From contig DMXI01000204.1 of NCBI GenBank assembly GCA_003483885.1, forward strand, positions 1-9,209: 9,209 bases of DNA, read 5' to 3'. The notes below the pieces were generated by a model, which had not been told where the DNA came from, did not search any database, and worked only from the letters and a program-made list of their open reading frames with translations. This DNA is from Microscillaceae bacterium. GTDB lineage: Bacteria; Bacteroidota; Bacteroidia; Cytophagales; Microscillaceae. Positions 1 to 5,278 of the stretch are shown piece by piece (positions within the stretch are counted from its first letter, which is position 1; each line of letters starts with the position of its first letter). Both the position numbers and the translations under genes were made by a program.

Positions 1-301
1 CTACCGATGATAACTTTGAGAGATTGTGGAAATGCAGCCCTAAAAGATTGCTTCAGAATTGTGGATTCAAGACAATATTATATTCCAAATTTCCCTCCCA
101 CAATTCTTCGCAAATAACAGCCCTCTTAAGTTGTCATCCTTCTTGATGTATTTTGAACAAAAAACCGAATCTACAGCTTTGCTATGAAAAGTTCAACGAA
201 GTTAATTACCTCTACTGATGATGCTCACTTAAACACCCAACAAGGAATGAAATTTTGAACAGACTCTCATTCTACTATGTACTGCTTTCGTTTTTATTAC
301 C
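1..301. other. Left-edge region without a recognisable gene
   Basis: No start-to-stop coding region of useful size is visible here. From the window edge, one plus-strand frame is open for 38 codons up to a TAA at 115-117, reading LPMITLRDCGNAALKDC and ending in PPTILRK. A second plus-strand frame is open for about 49 codons. Either could be the tail of a gene that begins outside the window, but neither resembles a family I know, and two overlapping open frames of this length are not significant. Positions 118-301 are AT-rich and hold no gene. They probably include the leader and promoter region of the aminotransferase. Confidence 0.4.
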
Positions 302-309
302 TAATTTTG
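302..309 (+). promoter_or_regulatory. Bacteroidota-type -7 promoter element for the aminotransferase gene
   Basis: TAATTTTG matches the TAnnTTTG -7 consensus of the Bacteroidota primary sigma factor exactly. It lies 49 bp before the ATG at 359, and the leader between them is A/T-rich with no clear Shine-Dalgarno site, as is usual in this phylum. No good TTTG -33 element is present at the expected distance; the closest is a weak ACTG at 281-284. The same octamer precedes the dehydrogenase and the MocR gene in this window, which supports the call. Confidence 0.55.
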
Positions 310-358
310 GCGTTGGCCTTGAGCCAGTACAATTTGAAAATAAATATTACAACAATAT

Positions 359-1537
359 ATGGCTTTGAATGATTTCCTTAAATATCAAGCCCAAACCAAC
401 CCTCACCCCATTGGTTTGGATGTAGCTAAAGCAGAAGGAATTTATATATGGGACACCGCTGGAAAAAAATACTATGATCTGGTGGCAGGTCTGGCGGTAA
501 ATAATGTGGGGCACCGCCATCCCAAGGTTGTAGAGGCTATTCAGCAGCAGTTGAATGCCTACTTGCACGTGATGCCTTACGGTGAATTTGTGCAAGGCCC
601 ACAAGTACAACTGGCCAAAAAACTAGCTCAAGCGCTGCCGCAAAATCTTGACTCCTGCTATTTTGTTAATTCAGGGGCCGAAGCCATCGAAGGTGCTCTG
701 AAATTGGCAAAGCGCTTTACGGGAAGGACAAAAATTGTATCGTGTCATAAATCTTACCACGGTAGTACCCATGGTGCTTTGTCGGTTACGGGCAATGTCA
801 CTAAGCAAGATGCATTTCGCCCATTGCTGGAAGGTATTTCTTTCATTCATTTTAATAAGGTGGAAGACCTGGACACGATTACTCAAGAAACGGCAGCGGT
901 AATTGTAGAAACAGTGCAGGGAGATGCGGGGGTGCGTATTCCTACTCCTGACTATATGAAAGCATTGAGACAAAAGTGTGACGAAACTGGCGCTTTGTTG
1001 ATTTTGGATGAGATACAAAGTGGGTTTGGACGTACTGGAACTTTGTTTGCCTTTGAGCACTTTGGTATTACGCCAGATATTTTGTGTATGGCCAAAGCTA
1101 TGGCTGCTGGAATGCCCATGGGTTGTTTTGTATCTTCCCAGGAAATTATGCACTCACTTTCTCACAGCCCAATGCTGGGCCACATTACTACTTTTGGTGG
1201 TCATCCGGTTTCGTGTGCGGCGGCAGTGGCCAATCTGGAAGTGCTTCAGGAAGATGTATTAAGGGATGTTGAAGCCAAGGGGGCACTTTTTGCGGAAAAA
1301 CTGCAACATTCAATTGTAAAAGAAATTCGCCAAATTGGCTTAATGCTGGCCATTGATTTGCCCTCGCAGGAAATCACGCAGCAAGTAGTGACTAAATGCC
1401 TGGAAAGAGGGATAATTACGTTTTGGTTTTTGTCTAACCCGGCTAGTTTCCGACTTGCTCCTCCCCTCACGATTACTTTTCAAGAAGTTGAACAGGCTTG
1501 TAAGATCATCCAAGAGGTTTTTGAGGAGGTTAGTTAG
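359..1537 (+). CDS. Class III PLP-dependent aminotransferase (acetylornithine/4-aminobutyrate aminotransferase-like)
   Basis: This encodes a 392-residue cytosolic fold-type I aminotransferase of subgroup II (class III), near the usual 390-430 length. The visible motifs run in the expected order. NSGAEA at 104-109 is the phosphate-binding region and YHG at 133-135 stacks on PLP. DEIQSGFGRTG at 217-227 carries the PLP-binding Asp217. K246 in MAKAMAAGMPMG is the Schiff-base lysine. HITTFGGHP at 275-283 supplies the phosphate-contacting Thr. All catalytic positions are intact, so an active enzyme is expected that moves an amino group from an omega-amine or amino acid to a 2-oxo acid such as 2-oxoglutarate. 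The substrate is not readable from the sequence: ArgD-like acetylornithine, GABA and other amino donors are all possible. No arginine biosynthesis genes lie nearby, so I give no symbol. The ATG at 359 follows a TAATTTTG promoter core by 49 bp. The gene appears to stand alone. Confidence 0.93.
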   Translation: MALNDFLKYQAQTNPHPIGLDVAKAEGIYIWDTAGKKYYDLVAGLAVNNVGHRHPKVVEAIQQQLNAYLHVMPYGEFVQGPQVQLAKKLAQALPQNLDSCYFVNSGAEAIEGALKLAKRFTGRTKIVSCHKSYHGSTHGALSVTGNVTKQDAFRPLLEGISFIHFNKVEDLDTITQETAAVIVETVQGDAGVRIPTPDYMKALRQKCDETGALLILDEIQSGFGRTGTLFAFEHFGITPDILCMAKAMAAGMPMGCFVSSQEIMHSLSHSPMLGHITTFGGHPVSCAAAVANLEVLQEDVLRDVEAKGALFAEKLQHSIVKEIRQIGLMLAIDLPSQEITQQVVTKCLERGIITFWFLSNPASFRLAPPLTITFQEVEQACKIIQEVFEEVS

Positions 1538-1745
1538 GAAAAGCTTGTTGAAACTTAGACCTGACGTTTTTTTTAGTACATAAGTTGATTAAATGAATCC
1601 TACATAGGGTTAAGAGGGTATTTTTAACTTATTTTCTCTGATTTTGGCTCGGTTGCCTCTGGCGGCTTCACTTTTTCTTTTGGGCTGAACTAGAAGAAAA
1701 TAAAGGAAAAAAGCCTAGACAGCATAAGCTTCCCGCAAGGCCAAT

Positions 1746-1765
1746 GCCCAATGCTGTTTCCATAA
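1746..1765 (-). repeat. 20-bp intergenic repeat, inverted copy
   Basis: On the minus strand this reads TTATGGAAACAGCATTGGGC. It matches the two direct copies at 1855-1874 and 1942-1961 at 18 of 20 positions, with 15 identical bases in a row (1747-1761). With the copy at 1855 it could form a long-range stem. Confidence 0.75.
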
Positions 1766-1798
1766 GGGTTTAAGTTTGTAGTGGTAATCCACGAAAGC

Positions 1799-1821
1799 CC
1801 CCTTTAATTCCCCCAAAGGGG
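1799..1821. repeat. Stem-loop CCCCTTT/AAAGGGG
   Basis: CCCCTTT (1799-1805) pairs perfectly with AAAGGGG (1815-1821) across a 9-nt loop. A competing hairpin, TTCCCC (1808-1813) with GGGGAA (1818-1823) and a CAAA loop, overlaps it. Only a short A-run (1822-1825) follows on the plus strand and no T-tract, so a classical terminator is unlikely. C/G-block palindromes of this kind are common intergenic repeats in Bacteroidota. Confidence 0.55.
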
Positions 1822-1854
1822 AAAACGATACTCGCAATATGGACTCGATTCTTG

Positions 1855-1874
1855 TTAAGGAAACAGCATTGGGT
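1855..1874 (+). repeat. 20-bp intergenic repeat, direct copy 1
   Basis: TTAAGGAAACAGCATTGGGT. It is identical over 20 bp to the copy at 1942-1961, 87 bp downstream, and it is inverted relative to the copy at 1746-1765. Confidence 0.85.
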
Positions 1875-1941
1875 CAATGCCCCCTCCGACCATGCTGTCT
1901 ACCTCCCCGCGAGCGAAGCATCGAATTTGCTTCGATAATTT

Positions 1942-1961
1942 TTAAGGAAACAGCATTGGGT
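1942..1961 (+). repeat. 20-bp intergenic repeat, direct copy 2
   Basis: This is a perfect copy of 1855-1874. It ends one base before an 11-bp inverted repeat begins at 1963, so repeat and stem-loop may form one unit. Copy 1 is not followed by such a stem-loop. Confidence 0.85.
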
Positions 1962-1962
1962 T

Positions 1963-1994
1963 TTTGTGGGTCTCCCTTCGATAAGACCCACAAA
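1963..1994. repeat. Perfect 11-bp stem-loop
   Basis: TTTGTGGGTCT (1963-1973) and AGACCCACAAA (1984-1994) are exact inverted copies around a 10-nt loop. The hairpin sits between two convergent genes, about 140 bp beyond the nitrobindin-like stop. It has no T-tract on either strand, so it is either a non-canonical transcript end or RNA-stabilising hairpin, or simply part of a dispersed repeat. Confidence 0.7.
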
Positions 1995-2018
1995 CTAGAG
2001 GTGGATCAATACCAAAAA

Positions 2019-2074
2019 ATCAGTGCTGATCTGTCAAATCCGTGTGATCTGTGTTCTAAAAATAAATCACTGAT
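2019..2074. repeat. Intergenic repeat block bounded by ATCAGTG/CACTGAT
   Basis: ATCAGTG at 2019-2025 and CACTGAT at 2068-2074 form a 7-bp inverted pair. The block between contains GTGTGATCTGTGTTCT, a sequence style I recall as a dispersed intergenic repeat in Bacteroidota. Only one copy is present here, so the repeat nature rests on memory. Confidence 0.35.
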
Positions 2075-2135
2075 AATCAACATCTTGCAAAAAATGTTAT
2101 CAGCACAAAGGAAGATCCCCCTCTCTTTTCTTCAG

Positions 2136-2633
2136 CTAAAACTCTTTTTTTAAATGCGCGGTCAAATGGAGTTGCTGGTTTTTGATGGCTTGGGTGCGCA
2201 TACTCATTTCATAGGTCAACGTATGATGAGCGGCATCTATCTGCCATTTTCTACCAGATCCAAGCATTCGTTCATCGTTTTTTATATAATTTGATAAAAA
2301 CAACAGTTCAAATACACCGTTTTGACAACTGATATTTTGCAAAGCCAGCGACTCCATCCTGCCATTGGCATGTACATTATGCATAAATTGATTTGCCTCT
2401 TGCTCAAAAGATATAAAACCCGATTCCCAATGGGCACTTCTGGCGGTATTCGATAAGGTTGGTTTTATCCAGGTTTTCTGCTCGTAGTGAATGACAGCTC
2501 GTTCGGCATCACAGCCAAACCTGAGGAGTTCAGTGTATTCAAAATCCTGAATGGTTGGAAAAAAACCACTTCCTTCTCCTTTCCAGCTTCCTTCCAGAAG
2601 ATTAGAAAGTGTTTTAAATTCAAAGTTTCTCAT
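2136..2633 (-). CDS. Nitrobindin-like heme-binding beta-barrel protein
   Basis: This encodes a 165-residue protein of the nitrobindin/THAP4 C-terminal-like family (older name DUF1794), a cytosolic 10-stranded barrel that binds heme and, in known members, nitric oxide or peroxynitrite. The diagnostic GxWxGxG motif is present at 15-21 (GSWKGEG), followed by FPTI and an FxYxExLRF-like strand. The middle carries the family-style strand ESGFISFE. The C-terminal strand QLHLTAHLKK places His156 eight residues before the final KK pair, matching the axial heme ligand in HLHVTYKK of THAP4-type proteins. The length is close to the family norm. There is no signal peptide. The ATG is 3 bp after the stop of the upstream dehydrogenase, so the two are almost certainly co-transcribed. 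Heme binding is inferred from family and motif; the physiological ligand is unknown. A heme-free lipocalin-like binder is the main alternative. Confidence 0.85.
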   Translation of the reverse strand: MRNFEFKTLSNLLEGSWKGEGSGFFPTIQDFEYTELLRFGCDAERAVIHYEQKTWIKPTLSNTARSAHWESGFISFEQEANQFMHNVHANGRMESLALQNISCQNGVFELLFLSNYIKNDERMLGSGRKWQIDAAHHTLTYEMSMRTQAIKNQQLHLTAHLKKEF

Positions 2634-2636
2634 GCG

Positions 2637-3389
2637 TTAGTTTTTATGTATGGTTACGGCATCGCTTTGTGCTGCTGGAAATATGGTCAAGTCTGCAATC
2701 TGAATATGATCTGGCAAACTAATGCTATAATATATCGTATGGGCAATGTCGTCAGCAACCAATGGGTCGTAGCCTTTATAAACACTATTGGCACGAGCCA
2801 CATTTCCGTGAAAACGATTTACTGAAAATTGGGTTTCCACGGCTCCTGGAGAAATATTGGTTACTTTGATGCCGTGAGGTACCAGTTCAAGGCGCATACT
2901 CTCACTGATGGATTCTACTGCAGCCTTGGTAGCACAATACACCATTCCTTTAGCATAAGCTTGTTTGCCAGCAATAGAGCTCACATTGACAATGTGACCT
3001 TTACCCGCAGCAATCATGTGGGTCACCAATGTTTTGGATACATATAACAGCCCCTTGAGGTTAAAATCGATCATTTTTTCCCAGTCCTCAATACTACTGT
3101 CTTCCATTAAGTCAAGGCCGTAAGCTCCCCCTGCATTATTCACCAAAATATCTACCTCTTTCCAGGCCGCTAGTAGCGTATCTATGCTGTTTTTTACTTC
3201 ATCGTATCGCCCAATATCAAAGTTGAGCGTTTTTACTGCTACCCTTTGCCCCAATTCCTGGGCTAACGATGCTAATTTTTCCTTGCGTCGTCCGCATAGA
3301 ATCAAGTCAATGTTATGTTGTGAAAAAAGTCTTGCCGTAGCTTCTCCTATTCCAGAAGTAGCCCCCGTGATAAAAGCTTTCCTATTCAT
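2637..3389 (-). CDS. YdfG-type short-chain dehydrogenase/reductase
   Basis: This encodes a 250-residue classical SDR, likely an NADP(H)-dependent 3-hydroxy acid or serine dehydrogenase related to E. coli YdfG (which also reduces malonic semialdehyde). The Rossmann motif TGATSGIG is at 8-15. R34-R35 after the second strand suggest NADPH preference. NNAG is at 84-87. The catalytic tetrad is N110, S138, Y151 and K155 (YCATK), all intact. The C-terminal part, with SLPDHIQIADLTIFP and the QS...H ending, follows the YdfG pattern closely rather than that of FabG. The substrate is inferred only from similarity. It is the first gene of an operon with the nitrobindin-like gene, 3 bp apart, and is divergent from the MocR regulator, so it is the likely regulated target. 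The 55-bp leader before its ATG holds a 7-bp inverted repeat. Confidence 0.92.
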   Translation of the reverse strand: MNRKAFITGATSGIGEATARLFSQHNIDLILCGRRKEKLASLAQELGQRVAVKTLNFDIGRYDEVKNSIDTLLAAWKEVDILVNNAGGAYGLDLMEDSSIEDWEKMIDFNLKGLLYVSKTLVTHMIAAGKGHIVNVSSIAGKQAYAKGMVYCATKAAVESISESMRLELVPHGIKVTNISPGAVETQFSVNRFHGNVARANSVYKGYDPLVADDIAHTIYYSISLPDHIQIADLTIFPAAQSDAVTIHKN

Positions 3390-3404
3390 CTTTCAATTTG
3401 TTTT

Positions 3405-3427
3405 ATAGAAGCCATCTTGACTTCTAT
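3405..3427. promoter_or_regulatory. Inverted repeat ATAGAAG-N9-CTTCTAT, candidate operator or leader hairpin
   Basis: This is a perfect 7-bp inverted repeat with a 9-bp spacer, 16 bp before the dehydrogenase ATG and downstream of its proposed promoter core. Placed there, a bound regulator would block transcription, or the transcribed leader could fold as a hairpin. The link to the neighbouring MocR protein is inferred from position only. Confidence 0.45.
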
Positions 3428-3444
3428 GAGTAAAAATTTCAATG

Positions 3445-3472
3445 CAAAATTATGGTGGGAGTTTAAAACAAA
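3445..3472 (-). promoter_or_regulatory. Promoter of the dehydrogenase-nitrobindin operon
   Basis: On the minus strand TTTG (3472-3469) is followed after 16 bp by TAATTTTG (3452-3445). This matches the Bacteroidota -33/-7 pattern with a slightly short spacer. The core is 55 bp before the ATG at 3389. Confidence 0.6.
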
Positions 3473-3487
3473 ACAGATGCAGTTTTT

Positions 3488-3495
3488 TAATTTTG
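3488..3495 (+). promoter_or_regulatory. -7 promoter element of the MocR gene
   Basis: TAATTTTG is an exact TAnnTTTG match, 24 bp before the chosen ATG at 3520. Upstream, only TTTA (3462-3465) stands near a -33 position, with a long 22-bp spacer, so the promoter may be weak or activator-dependent. CAGATG occurs at 3474-3479 and 3504-3509, exactly 30 bp apart and on either side of this core. MocR proteins often bind direct repeats, so this pair is a candidate autoregulatory site. Confidence 0.5.
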
Positions 3496-3519
3496 CACCG
3501 TATCAGATGTAAAAGTGTG

Positions 3520-4965
3520 ATGTCAAAAAATTATAAGTATGAAGAGATTGTACTCAATATAGAGGAAAAGATACATCAGGAAATCTTGGTAACTGGCCAA
3601 AAACTTCCTTCTGTCAGAGCGCTGTGTTTAGAGCTATCGGTAAGTCCCTCAACGGTTTTCAAGGCATACTATGAGCTGGAAGCCAGGGGATTAATAGAAG
3701 TCAGAAACAAGTCTGGTTATTATGTAAGCCTCAAAGCCACTCAGTTGCAAAAAATAAAGCACAAAGTACAAGCAGTGTTTGACGAAGGGGATTTAAAAAA
3801 GGCGAATAATGTGGATGAAATGATTGAGGAAATTGAGCAGGCCAAACTAAATGATCTCAAAGTGGATTTTAGTTCTGCTACGCCCTCAGTTGAAATGCTG
3901 CCACTCGAGAAACTCAATAAATCTATCAGGTCGTCTCTTGCTAGTAATCCACAAGACCTCATTGCTTACGAAAACCCTTTAGGAGCAGTGCAGCTTCGTA
4001 AATACATCTCACTGCAAAAAATCAAAGGAAATCTTAGCAATCTGGTAGATCAGATCGTAATTACTGCGGGGTGCTTGGAAGCCATCGGAATCTCTTTGAA
4101 AATCTTGCTCAAAAGTGGAGATGCGGTTTTGGTGGATACCCTAAACTATTACAATATAGTATCGTTGCTCAAAAGTACCGATGTAAAAATCTATACTTAC
4201 CCTTTCAGCGAATCTTCTGATTTTGACGCTCGTCATTTTGAGGAGGTACTCCACGCCCATCAAATAAAACTATGCTTGATATCTCCTAATTTTCACAACC
4301 CTACTGGTACCAGCTTATCTACTGAGGTAAAAGAAACCATTGTAAAAGTAGCCACTCGCCATCAGGTATATATCATAGAAGACGACGTATACGGTGATTT
4401 ATATTTTGGTAAAAACAAACCTTCTACCCTCAAGCAATTTGACACTCAGGGGCTTGTTTATTATTGTTCTTCATTTTCTAAAACACTGGCTCCTGGATTT
4501 AGAATAGGATATTGTCTGCCAGGAAATCAATATCAGGAGTTTGCCAAATATAAGCGGCTGTTGTCTTTGGGTACCAATAGCGTGACTCAAGCGGCATTGG
4601 TGAACTTTATGACTACTGGGCGCTACGATTTTCATCTGAAAAGACTCAGAAAGCAGTTGCATTTGAATATGCTAAAATATGGAGACACTATTCTCCAGGT
4701 TTTTCCAGCACATATTCATTTGCAGGTTCCCGAAGGGGGTTATGTATTTTGGATAGGCTTTCCTCCCCCATTTGATGGGTACGAGCTTTATAAAAAATGT
4801 CTGCAAAAAAACATACTTATTACGCCTGGTGAAGTTTTTTCGGCCACAGGCGCTTATAAAAACTTTATCCGAATTAGCTTTTCCAAACCTTTTGATCGTT
4901 TGGTAGAAGATGCGCTAAAAACAATTGGTAACTTGGCTTCGGATTGTTCTATTGCCCATAGATAA
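3520..4965 (+). CDS. MocR-family transcriptional regulator (GntR winged helix fused to a fold-type I aminotransferase domain)
   Basis: This encodes 481 residues from the ATG at 3520, typical of MocR regulators (about 450-500). Residues 5-70 form a GntR winged helix, with GQKLPSVRALCLEL, the recognition helix region VSPSTVFKAYYELE and the wing GLIEVRNKSGYYVS. Residues of about 110-481 form an aminotransferase-like domain with all PLP positions kept: NPTG at 260-263, Asp288 and Tyr291 (DDVY), Lys321 in SFSKTLAPGFRIGY and the carboxylate-binding Arg451 in FIRISFS. The pattern is nearest to the YdcR-type subgroup. Family members bind PLP and sense it, or an amino acid adduct of it, to control nearby genes. 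The divergent dehydrogenase operon is the obvious target and autoregulation is likely; both are inferred. An in-frame ATG at 3442 would add 26 residues without family similarity and lies upstream of the promoter core, so I reject it. The intact lysine leaves residual transaminase activity possible. Confidence 0.92.
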   Translation: MSKNYKYEEIVLNIEEKIHQEILVTGQKLPSVRALCLELSVSPSTVFKAYYELEARGLIEVRNKSGYYVSLKATQLQKIKHKVQAVFDEGDLKKANNVDEMIEEIEQAKLNDLKVDFSSATPSVEMLPLEKLNKSIRSSLASNPQDLIAYENPLGAVQLRKYISLQKIKGNLSNLVDQIVITAGCLEAIGISLKILLKSGDAVLVDTLNYYNIVSLLKSTDVKIYTYPFSESSDFDARHFEEVLHAHQIKLCLISPNFHNPTGTSLSTEVKETIVKVATRHQVYIIEDDVYGDLYFGKNKPSTLKQFDTQGLVYYCSSFSKTLAPGFRIGYCLPGNQYQEFAKYKRLLSLGTNSVTQAALVNFMTTGRYDFHLKRLRKQLHLNMLKYGDTILQVFPAHIHLQVPEGGYVFWIGFPPPFDGYELYKKCLQKNILITPGEVFSATGAYKNFIRISFSKPFDRLVEDALKTIGNLASDCSIAHR

Positions 4966-5005
4966 TGATGAATTATTAATTTAATGGTAAATGCTTAATT
5001 TCTTT

Positions 5006-5052
5006 ATTGTTGCATTGCTCTATTGTTCCGCCTTCGGCTGATTGTTGCATTG
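5006..5052 (+). repeat. Two direct copies of ATTGTTGCATTG
   Basis: Identical 12-mers lie at 5006-5017 and 5041-5052. The ATTGTT core recurs at 5072-5077, so the stretch looks like a degraded short repeat cluster. Confidence 0.6.
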
Positions 5053-5071
5053 TTTCGCGATGCGCTGATTG

Positions 5072-5111
5072 ATTGTTAGCTCCTTTGGCTTCGCTCAGGA
5101 CAACGTTTTGC
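5072..5111 (+). repeat. 40-bp dispersed repeat, copy A
   Basis: This matches 9137-9176 at 36 of 40 positions with no gaps. The core GGCTTCGCTCAGGACAA (5087-5103) is identical in both. The reverse form, TCCTGAGCGAAGCC, is a type of intergenic repeat I recall from many bacterial genomes. Confidence 0.8.
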
Positions 5112-5173
5112 AAATATGAGAATAGGCTTTTGGTTACGCCTTGCACAATTTTTCACTTAAAATACCACCCTAG

Positions 5174-5191
5174 CCCTCCTAAACAGGAGGG
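5174..5191. repeat. Stem-loop CCCTCCT-AAAC-AGGAGGG
   Basis: A perfect 7-bp stem with a 4-nt loop. It lies 83 bp past the caspase stop and 208 bp past the MocR stop. Neither strand has a T-tract after it, so I take it as a dispersed palindromic repeat with at most a weak terminator role. On the plus strand the AGGAGGG arm resembles a Shine-Dalgarno site, but no gene follows. Confidence 0.6.
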
Positions 5192-5278
5192 AACTCGCTT
5201 GACTCGATAAATCTTCGCTTCGCGCCAACTTTTCATTTTTCACTTTTAGTTTTTCACTTAATAAGCTATCGACTAAAA

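Larger units (their letters stand above)
1538..2135. other. Repeat-rich convergent intergenic region
   Basis: This 598-bp gap lies between the tails of the aminotransferase (plus) and the nitrobindin-like gene (minus). It holds no convincing gene. It is a mosaic of short repeats: a G/C-richer block near 1640-1672, three copies of a 20-bp sequence, a CCCC/GGGG stem-loop, an 11-bp perfect stem-loop and an ATCAGTG/CACTGAT block. The minus strand of about 1632-1674 reads SEAARGNRAKI in one frame without a start. I recall this peptide string from spurious annotations in related genomes, so I take that block as a dispersed repeat. A run of eight T at 1567-1574 follows the aminotransferase stop but lacks a clear stem before it. 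Confidence 0.6.
4966..5278. other. Repeat-rich convergent intergenic region
   Basis: This 313-bp gap lies between the tails of the MocR and caspase genes and holds no gene. It contains ATTGTTGCATTG twice (5006-5017 and 5041-5052, 35 bp apart), a 40-bp element shared with 9137-9176, a 7-bp hairpin at 5174-5191, and TTTTTCACTTAA twice (5149-5160 and 5250-5261). No hairpin with a T-tract marks a clear terminator for either gene. Confidence 0.65.

Noticed and set aside
671..1153. A 160-codon minus-strand open frame inside the aminotransferase gene
   Set aside because: It is antisense to the motifs of a complete class III aminotransferase and is a shadow of that coding frame.
1545..1574. Possible terminator after the aminotransferase gene, ending in eight T
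   Set aside because: No GC-rich stem precedes the T-run; only weak AAG/CTT pairing is visible.
1839..2153. A 104-codon plus-strand open frame
   Set aside because: It runs through two repeat copies, an 11-bp hairpin and other intergenic repeat sequence. Its translation repeats FKETALG/VKETALG only because the DNA repeats, and it matches no family I know.
3442..3519. Upstream start for the MocR gene adding 26 residues
   Set aside because: The extension has no GntR-family similarity and lies over the divergent promoter region, including the proposed -7 element at 3488-3495. The ATG at 3520 gives the normal N-terminus.
4966..5111. Possible CRISPR-like array from the ATTGTTG repeats
   Set aside because: The repeats are only 12 bp, two exact copies with one 23-bp gap, and there is no cas gene. 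This is a short degenerate repeat cluster.
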